From CAWEZN01 sp964498015 (GTDB taxonomy: Bacteria; Zixibacteria; MSB-5A5; GN15; PGXB01), in the NCBI GenBank assembly GCA_964498015.1, contig CAZCFT010000040.1:1-21321 (forward strand): 21,321 bases of DNA. The letters run 5' to 3'. The notes beneath the pieces were generated by a model that saw only the letters and a program-made list of their open reading frames with translations, was not told the origin of the DNA and made no database searches. Both the position numbers and the translations under genes were made by a program. Below are positions 6,922 through 12,500 of the stretch, piece by piece. Position 1 is the stretch's first letter. Each line of letters opens with the position of its first letter.

Positions 6922-7096
6922 AAAACTTTTTACAAAACTCGGTTTGGGGCTTATATTAGGCGGGTTGGCTGGCATCGGCTTGAGCTATTTATATGGCTTG
7001 GTTGGCGTAACCTGACCGCTGATATGCAATACCTGGAGGGCGATGGCTCTCGGTATGATAGCCGGTGCGGCTATTGCGCTGATTGATTTGAGGTAG
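6908..7096 (+). CDS. Two-TM small protein (DUF6132-like) with in-frame TGA at codon 36
   Basis: ATG 6908 opens 35 codons (MRLSKKLFTKLGLGL..., first TM helix about 11-32) and meets TGA at 7013-7015. The same frame then continues 26 codons to TAG at 7094-7096: PLICNTWRAM, then a second hydrophobic helix (AMALGMIAGAAIALI). From memory, the DUF6132 family is a 60-70 aa two-helix membrane protein with a C-P-I-T-x-N-P motif between helices; TGA falls where that motif has Cys, giving U/C-P-L-I-C with C40 four residues on. Spacing supports one gene: the ORF overlaps DUF302 by 14 nt, and TAG ends two bases before the next ATG, whose Shine-Dalgarno lies in the last codons. Options are selenocysteine (hairpin at 7029-7056), a Cys-to-stop mutation, or a sequencing error. 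TGA is a normal stop elsewhere in the window. Confidence 0.6.
7029..7056 (+). promoter_or_regulatory. SECIS-like hairpin downstream of the in-frame TGA
   Basis: Lower stem ATACC/GGTAT (7029-7033 with 7052-7056), one U/C mismatch (7034/7051), upper stem GGAG/CTCU-type (7035-7038 with 7047-7050, one G-U), and an 8-nt loop GGCGATGG (7039-7046). The loop starts 23 nt after the TGA and with G, within the spacing and loop rules described for bacterial SECIS elements. The unpaired U a few pairs below the loop recalls the bulged U of the E. coli fdhF element. It lies in coding sequence, so the match could be chance. Confidence 0.4.
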
Positions 7097-7098
7097 AT

Positions 7099-7302
7099 AT
7101 GCCGATTTTTGAATATAAATGCGAGAAATGCGAAAAAAAGTTCGAGCAACTTGTTTCCAGATCCACCGACAAACCGGATTGTCCTCGCTGTGGCTCAGCC
7201 GATGTCGAGAAAATGGTCTCTACTTTTGCCTCAAACGCTTTCGCGGGACATTCGTCGTCAAATTGTAGCTCCGGTTCTTGTCATAAGAAGAGTTTTGGTT
7301 GA
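7099..7302 (+). CDS. FmdB-family zinc ribbon protein
   Basis: 67 aa. The N-terminus MPIFEYKCEKC...DCPRCGS is the classic FmdB/CxxC_CxxC_SSSS regulatory zinc ribbon with C8, C11, C28 and C31 as ligands. The end is Ser/Cys-rich (C56, C61, H62), a variable tail often seen in the family. These proteins are described as putative regulators (first found near formamidase genes), but no function is proven here. GAGG at 7090-7093 lies five bases before the ATG and within the end of the preceding ORF, so the gene is tightly packed in the OsmC operon. Small and likely cytoplasmic. Confidence 0.9.
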   Translation: MPIFEYKCEKCEKKFEQLVSRSTDKPDCPRCGSADVEKMVSTFASNAFAGHSSSNCSSGSCHKKSFG

Positions 7303-7318
7303 GCATCATGCTAATTTC

Positions 7319-7334
7319 GGGATCGGTCGATCCC
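7319..7334. repeat. 7-bp inverted repeat between zinc ribbon and lipoprotein genes
   Basis: GGGATCG (7319-7325) and CGATCCC (7328-7334) are perfect complements with two bases between. AAAA follows, so it is not an intrinsic terminator on the + strand. It could mildly affect passage to the lipoprotein gene or be an operator. Confidence 0.3.
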
Positions 7335-7342
7335 AAAATCAT

Positions 7343-7888
7343 ATGATAAAGAAATTTGCTTATATCATTTCATTATCGCTACTCGCTATTTTATTGCTTG
7401 CCTGTTCAAAGAGAGGGGCCAAAACCCCGGCAGATATTAAGGACCATGTGGCTTGGGTTGATGGTCGCGCGGCGCTTCCACTCTTTCCTTTTGGTACAAA
7501 TCCAATTTATATGTTTATCAATAATGAATCCAGAGACTGCAAAAAAATGGACAAACGCATATTTCCCCGTCCTGAGATTATCCGATATCTCAACCAGCAT
7601 TTTACATCGTTATGGGTGGCGCCCGATAGCTTCGAGACTATCCAATTTCAGGAAAAGGAGTATACGCGTGATCAATTCAAAGAGGCTTTTAAAATCCAAA
7701 ATTACCCTGTTCATCTTTTTTTCAACATGAGGGGTGAACTCAAGGGAGTCAAAGACGGGTACATTCCGCTGGGCGAATTCAAAACGCTACTAAGATATGT
7801 GGCGGAAGGGTATATCGAAAAATATAATTTCGAGACTTATCTCAACATGCCGGAATCGAAAGTAGATACCGTCTGGGGAGAGTTTTAA
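7343..7888 (+). CDS. Thioredoxin-fold lipoprotein with SxxC in place of CxxC
   Basis: 181 aa. MIKKFAYIISLSLLAILLLAC is a lipoprotein signal with lipidated C21, so the protein is membrane-anchored in the periplasm. The rest follows the DUF255/thioredoxin_7 layout: ESRDCKKMDKRIF (62-74), PEIIRYLNQHF, and the cis-proline strand YPVHLFF (121-127). The usual C-x-x-C is S63-R-D-C66, so only the second, normally buried cysteine is present and ordinary dithiol exchange is not possible. It aligns over most of its length with the CGYC protein at 16360-16914 (AW, CKKM, PE-I, Y-V, YL), so the two are paralogues. ATG 7343 is chosen because the lipobox begins there; the frame is open upstream but overlaps the zinc ribbon gene. 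No clear ribosome site is seen. It is the last gene before the inverted-repeat element. Confidence 0.8.
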   Translation: MIKKFAYIISLSLLAILLLACSKRGAKTPADIKDHVAWVDGRAALPLFPFGTNPIYMFINNESRDCKKMDKRIFPRPEIIRYLNQHFTSLWVAPDSFETIQFQEKEYTRDQFKEAFKIQNYPVHLFFNMRGELKGVKDGYIPLGEFKTLLRYVAEGYIEKYNFETYLNMPESKVDTVWGEF

Positions 7889-7901
7889 TCGCTTTTCCAT
7901 T

Positions 7902-7914
7902 CCACTCTGGCAAC
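7902..7914 (+). repeat. 13-bp direct repeat flanking the NYN element (copy at 9193-9205)
   Basis: CCACTCTGGCAAC here and CCACTCTGGCGAC at 9193-9205 differ at one base. The right copy begins inside the right terminal repeat, with CTGGCGAC directly outside it; the left copy stops 5 nt short of the left repeat. It may be a decayed target duplication or a scar of an earlier element end. Confidence 0.4.
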
Positions 7915-7919
7915 CCGGT

Positions 7920-7943
7920 AGTGGGTCAGTTTAAAAATAAAGG
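7920..7943 (+). repeat. Left terminal inverted repeat of the NYN element
   Basis: AGTGGGTCAGTTT, then AAAAATAAAGG. The first 13 bases are identical to the inverted right end; the remainder is A-rich on both sides. Confidence 0.7.
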
Positions 7944-8019
7944 GGCTTGACAGATATTGCGACCAGCCTTATCTTAAGGCACGCAGAAGCGGTCACACAA
8001 AATGAGAGTTCTCCTTTCT

Positions 8020-8061
8020 GGGGAGGCATCGTCCGAACGACCAAGCTCAGGATGCCTCCCC
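8020..8061 (+). repeat. 11-bp stem hairpin in the element's left part
   Basis: GGGGAGGCATC (8020-8030) pairs perfectly with GATGCCTCCCC (8051-8061) over a 20-nt loop. It lies just before the transposase relic. No T-tract follows. It may once have shielded the transposase start from outside transcription, as in other insertion sequences; that role is inference. Confidence 0.5.
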
Positions 8062-8068
8062 GAATCAC

Positions 8069-8364
8069 CAAATAATATTAGTTGAGGGAAATTCTATTAG
8101 ATCAACCGTCCGCATGACTGGCATTGCCAAGAATACCATTGTTAAGCTTTTTGAGGAAATAGGCTCAGTTTGTGCGGAATATCAAGATAAGACCTTGCGT
8201 GATCTAATCAGAACCTTGAATATGCGGTCGCTTTGCATTTTATGTATTATAACTTCTGCCGGATTCACCAGACCACAAGAATAACTCCAGCTATGGCCGC
8301 CGGTGTAACAAACAAGCTTTGGAATATTGAGGATATAGTCAAGTTATTGGAAGATAAAGAATAA
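8069..8364 (+). pseudogene. IS1-like transposase, internally deleted and frameshifted
   Basis: Frame 2 from 8069 encodes the N-terminal helix-turn-helix of the longer IS1-type transposases: VEGNSIRSTVRMTGIAKNTI, then VKLFEEIG...CAEYQDKTLRDL, up to about 8206. A different frame from about 8218 gives the family's C-terminus: YAVALHFMYYNFCRIHQTTR, then ITPAMAAG...WNIEDIVKLLEDKE, ending at TAA 8362-8364. The middle of the protein, some 150 residues including the catalytic acidic residues, is missing, with the junction near 8206-8218. The start is also unclear because the first residues are not preserved. The gene cannot encode an active enzyme. It identifies the surrounding inverted repeats as belonging to an insertion sequence. 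Confidence 0.8.
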
Positions 8365-8418
8365 AGCGGAATTAACTCTTTAGATTTAAAGAAAAACAAG
8401 AATTTAACAAGAAATCCA

Positions 8419-8446
8419 TTGACATTTTTGTCAACAATTGTAACTT
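8419..8446 (+). promoter_or_regulatory. Promoter candidate for the NYN gene
   Basis: A perfect TTGACA (8419-8424) is followed after 16 nt by TAACTT (8441-8446), a weak -10. The -35 also forms the left arm of TTGAC-N6-GTCAA, a possible operator. It would give a leader of about 200 nt holding the three hairpins at 8531-8636. Confidence 0.35.
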
Positions 8447-8530
8447 CCTGATAGGATTTGACGAAACTTTACTTGCAGTTGTTTGTTAAGATTAATGGAG
8501 ATTGAGTCGATAACTTATGAAAATAGACTC

Positions 8531-8636
8531 CCTATCCTTGTTCAGCAATGATAGGTGTATTTATAATCCCAGTTTTTGCTAACCTTGCAACAACTGGATG
8601 ATAGACTCTGCGGGATTGGGTTTTAACTCAATCCCG
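8531..8636 (+). promoter_or_regulatory. Structured leader: three hairpins with equal 13-nt linkers
   Basis: Hairpin 1 (8531-8555): CCTATC/GATAGG, one mismatch, TTG/CAA, loop TTCAG. Hairpin 2 (8569-8597): CCAGTTTTTGC against GCAACAACTGG, one mismatch, loop TAACCTT. Hairpin 3 (8611-8636): a 12-bp stem CGGGATTGGGTT/AACTCAATCCCG with one G-U, followed by TATTTTATTTTA. The linkers 8556-8568 and 8598-8610 are both 13 nt. Hairpin 3 resembles an intrinsic terminator and ends 20 nt before the NYN start codon, so it could act as an attenuator. The pairs were found by eye; no folding energy was computed. Confidence 0.5.
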
Positions 8637-8656
8637 TATTTTATTTTAGAGGAATT

Positions 8657-9157
8657 ATGGACAAAGTAATGATTTTTATTGATGGTGCGAATTTATTTTT
8701 TGGTATGATCAATCGCATAGGAAACATAAGACTCGACTATCAAAAATTCACTCAAAAATTGTGCGGAACTGATAGGAAATTAATTAGAACATATTATTAT
8801 GATGCTCCAAAGAAACAAGCTGATGCTCGTGAAAAATATCAATCGCAACAACGGTTTTTTGATGTTTTGCGAAAACTTCAATATTTCGACATCCGATTTG
8901 GGCGATTGGAAAGAGAACATCAAAAAGGAGTTGACGTATTATTGGCTGTTGATATGATTAAATTTGCTGCAAATAATGCTTATGATACAGCGATTCTTGT
9001 ATCTGGAGATAGTGATCTCGCCTCAGCTGTTGACCTTGTTAAGACTATGGGAAAACACGTGGAAGTAGTATATTTTGATCAATGCTACCACTTAAAGGGT
9101 TTGGCTGATAAAATGATTATTCTCGACGCTTCTTTTTTATCCGATTGCTGGGTCTAA
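8657..9157 (+). CDS. NYN-domain (LabA/DUF88-type) PIN-like nuclease
   Basis: 166 aa, a single NYN domain of the LabA/DUF88 group, predicted metal-dependent RNases with a PIN-like fold. The acidic active-site residues are all visible: D9 in VMIFIDGANLF, D93 and D99 in KGVDVLLAVDM, and D118/D120 in LVSGDSDLASAV. A Rossmann-like strand HVEVVYFD follows and the protein ends soon after LDASFLSD, the usual length for the stand-alone form. AGAGG (8648-8652) lies four bases before the ATG. The gene is much more AT-rich than its neighbours and lies inside the inverted-repeat element, so it was probably acquired. No partner protein (antitoxin or second nuclease) is encoded beside it. Some relatives act in RNA decay or toxin-antitoxin and phage defence settings; a role here is not shown. 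Confidence 0.9.
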   Translation: MDKVMIFIDGANLFFGMINRIGNIRLDYQKFTQKLCGTDRKLIRTYYYDAPKKQADAREKYQSQQRFFDVLRKLQYFDIRFGRLEREHQKGVDVLLAVDMIKFAANNAYDTAILVSGDSDLASAVDLVKTMGKHVEVVYFDQCYHLKGLADKMIILDASFLSDCWV

Positions 9158-9173
9158 TTCGATAGATACCGCT

Positions 9174-9197
9174 ACTTTTTTTTCAAACTGACCCACT
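9174..9197 (-). repeat. Right terminal inverted repeat of the NYN element
   Basis: Read on the - strand from 9197 it is AGTGGGTCAGTTT, then G and eight A. It begins 16 nt after the NYN stop codon. The T-run on the + strand could also aid transcript ending. Confidence 0.7.
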
Positions 9198-9262
9198 CTG
9201 GCGACTCCGCCTATCGAAATCCCCGGTCAACATCTGAGATTCTCCATTGCTCAAACTAATAC

Positions 9263-9295
9263 TTGACAAAACCGTAAAATTCATTATCCTATAAT
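9263..9295 (+). promoter_or_regulatory. Promoter candidate for the C25 protease gene
   Basis: TTGACA at 9263-9268 and TATAAT at 9290-9295 are both perfect but 21 nt apart, longer than normal. TATCCT (9285-9290) at 16 nt is an alternative -10. The long spacer would suit a promoter needing an activator. Confidence 0.45.
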
Positions 9296-9576
9296 AAGTT
9301 GTACTATGTGGAATGTTGCCTTTCGGTTAGACCGGAACATACTGCTTTGGTTTCAGTAATTGACAAATTTACTCGCCCGGTTATGCAGATCCGCCAGCGG
9401 CGGATGGTCAGACTTTCTGGTCTTAAAAAATCTTGGGAGTCTCTTTTGGGACTGTTAGTTAACACTTTGGGTCGATCATTCGCGCCTGCCCTTACATTTT
9501 ATTTTCGCAGACAATGATCCCTCCCAGAGAGGTACCTGAGTTTTGGAGATTACAAACATTTATTTCATGAACCATC

Positions 9577-9582
9577 GGAGGT
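9577..9582 (+). promoter_or_regulatory. Shine-Dalgarno site that sets a TTG start
   Basis: GGAGGT at 9577-9582 lies at the right distance (about 5 nt) from TTG 9587 and too far (about 20 nt) from the in-frame ATG 9602, so TTG is the likely start of the protease. Confidence 0.7.
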
Positions 9583-9586
9583 AAGT

Positions 9587-12500
9587 TTGAATCGGAACGC
9601 TATGAGAATTTGGCTGATTGTTCTGTTGTGCCTCGGCCTCGCCGGTTTGGCGCACGCTGGACAATCTATTATGCTCAGCAGCTCCCCGTCGACGGTGAAA
9701 CTGATCGACCAGGACAGGTCGGGCATAACTATCAAAGTGGAGATCGGCAAAATCGATTTTGCGCCTGTTTCCACAGTTCAAGGATCATTTGTATTGGCCA
9801 CGATTGATGGATTCGGCCGCTCGTTCAATACAGGTGAACCAGGATTGCCCTTGGCGGGTAAGTTGTTTTCTATTCCTTTTGGGTGCGAATTAGATTACAA
9901 AGTTGTGAGCTCCGATGTTGAGGAGTTCTCCCTGACTGATATGGGAATTACCGACCCCATAATACCCGCTCAGCCCTCTCTTTCCAAATCGGATGATCCG
10001 ACGACTATCCCTTTTGAATACAATAGGGAAATCTATGCGCGGGCCGGTTTTTATGCTCTCCCCCTGGTCGAGACCGAAATCACCGGAATAATGAGAGCTG
10101 TCCGCATCGGACGAATCGCCATTTCGCCGGTCGAATACAGCCCGACCGAGAATAAAATCAGGGTGCATAATAATATTACTCTTCTGGTGAGTTTCAGGAA
10201 TGCGGATTGGGAGTTGACCAAGACGATGCAAGAAGATTATTACTCCCCCGCTTTCGAACCGGTCTATTCCCAGTTATTAAATTACCCCGATCAGACGCTT
10301 AGCATGAGGTCAGATTTGGTCAGACATCCGATTACATACGTTATTATTTCCCATCGGATGTTTGAAACCCAGCTTCAGCCTTTTATTCAATGGAAGATAA
10401 AGAAGGGGTTTAAAGTTATTGTCGGCTATACTGATGTTATCGGAACAACCAATACGGCCATAAAAAGTTACATCCAGAATCTTTACAACACAGAGAGCCC
10501 TGCTCCTTCATTTGTCTTATTTGTGGGGGATGCTCAGCAGATCCCGCCATTCAATGGTTCCGCCGGTTCGCATATAACCGACAAAAATTTCTGCGAATTC
10601 ACCGGCGACCTATATCCTGAAATTTATTACGGACGTTTTTCAGCGCAAAATACTACTCAACTTCAACCTCAAATCGACAAAACGCTCGAATATGAGAAGT
10701 ATTTGATGCCTGATCCCAGTTATCTTTCTGAGGTCACTCTGGTTTCCGGTGTTGACGGTACTTATGCTTCGACCTATGGTAACGGCCAGCTTAATTACGG
10801 GACCAATTATTATTTTAATATCGCCCACGGTATCACGCCTCAAGTTTGGCTTTATCCCGCTTCTGCCGGCGGCGGCGCCGCCGCGGCCATTATTCAGTCA
10901 GTCAGCGATGGAGTTGGATTATATAATTATACAGCGCATTGCAGTCATGAAGGACATGCCGATCCGCCATTTGAGACCAGCAATATCTCCGGACTAACCA
11001 ATTACCATAAATATCTTCTCGGAATCGGAAATTGCTGTTTATCCAATACTTTCGGAACTGATTACGGCACTCCCTGCTTTGGCGAGGCATTTCTGCAGGT
11101 ACAGGACAAGGGCGGTATCGGATATATCGGCGGAACCAACTCCACTTATTGGGATGAAGACTATTGGTGGGGCGTTGGGTATGGCCCCGTGGTTGGTTCT
11201 GGTCCGACCTATGAACAGACTACTCTTGGAGCTTATGACGGTATATTCCATACGCATGGCGAACCTATTGCCAGCCATTATGTGACAAACGATGCCATTA
11301 TTTACGCCGGCAATATGGCTGTAAGCGCTTCCAGCAGCAGCAGGAAGGCCTATTATTGGGAAATTTATCACCTGATGGGCGACCCCTCGGTCATTACCTA
11401 CATGGGGGTTCCAACAACCAATAATATATCCCACGCCTCAAGCGTTCTTCTTACTGCGCTATCATTCACTGTAAATGCCGACCCGGAATCGTATGTCGGC
11501 ATATCATATAATGGAGTCCTTCATGGAGCCGGATTCGTTGATTCGTCCGGTTCCGTTACCATACCGCTTACCGCGTTCGCATCGCCCGGAACCGCCGACA
11601 TCGTGGTAACAGCACAAAATAGAATTCCATATATGGCTACTGTCCAGGTCATTGCCCCTGAAGGACCTTTCGTAATCTATGATAATTATACTATTAACGA
11701 CATCGGCGGCAACAATGATGGACAGATTAATTGCGGGGAACCGATCAGTCTCGGTGTCCAGCTTATTAATGTAGGCCCGGATACTGCCCGCGGTGTTTCT
11801 GTGGTCATGACTACCGCAGATCCGTATGTGACCCTCACTGACGCCAATGAAACCTATGGTGATATACCGGGAAATAACGGAACCCTTAATATCGCGGATG
11901 CCTTCTCCTTCTCTATTGCCGGCAACGCTCCCGATAATCACAAAGCGGATTTCATATTAGAGGTCACCGGCTCCGCAAGAGATACGACATGGACAAGCAA
12001 CCTATCGATCACAGTTCACTCTCCGGAAATAGGTTATGTTTCCCATATCGCCGCTGAGACTATCGGTAATGGGAACGGCAATTTCGACCCCGGTGAGACG
12101 GCTGAACTAACTGTGGCCCTCAGCAACTCCGGCTCGGCAGATGCTGTTACTCTTGTAGGTGTGCTGTCGGGGACTGATCCTTATGTTACGATAAGCGACG
12201 CCGACGGCGCCTTCGGCACAATCGCCTCGGGTGGAGGAACCGCAGACAACTCGGCGGACAAATTCATAGTATCGGCCGACCCCTCATGTCCTATAGGGCA
12301 TCTGGCCAACATGCAGATTGCTTTGACAGGAACGGGCGGGTACTTTACGACGGTAAATTTAAGCCTTGTGGTGGGAGATCGGGTTGTCTTTTTCTTTGAC
12401 GATTTCTCATTTAACCAGGGGTGGACCGGAACGGGCGGCTCCGGTGAATGGAGTACTGGCCCCGCGGTCGGCGGAGCCGGTTCTGATAGCTACGGCGGCC

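Larger units (their letters stand above)
7920..9197. mobile_element. 1.28-kb inverted-repeat element with transposase relic and NYN gene
   Basis: AGTGGGTCAGTTT at 7920-7932 is repeated exactly in reverse complement at 9185-9197; the match extends through A-rich sequence to about 24 bp on each side. Between them lie a perfect 11-bp hairpin (8020-8061), a degraded IS1-like transposase (8069-8364), a structured leader, and one intact AT-rich gene for an NYN nuclease. The base composition of the right half is clearly more AT-rich than the flanking genes. This reads as an insertion element that lost its transposase core and now carries, or was joined to, a passenger gene. It separates the redox operon from the protease gene. 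Confidence 0.65.
9198..9586. other. Intergenic region before the protease; long putative leader
   Basis: No protein-like frame is seen. It holds a promoter candidate (9263-9295), a 7-bp hairpin ATCCGCC-AGC-GGCGGAT (9389-9405) of REP-like form, and a 6-bp stem with TTTT loop (9438-9453). If the promoter is right, the protease mRNA has a leader of about 285 nt. I recognise no riboswitch. Confidence 0.6.

Noticed and set aside
6908..7096. TGA read as Trp or Gly through an altered genetic code
   Set aside because: TGA ends several well-supported genes here (4159-4161, 5651-5653, 6531-6533, 7300-7302), so it is a normal stop.
8365..8656. Type III toxin-antitoxin RNA repeats before the NYN gene
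   Set aside because: There are hairpins but no tandem direct repeats, and the protein is NYN, not ToxN/AbiQ-like.
9299..9517. 72-codon + frame before the protease
   Set aside because: It starts right after the putative -10 with no ribosome site, passes through a REP-like hairpin, and resembles no family.
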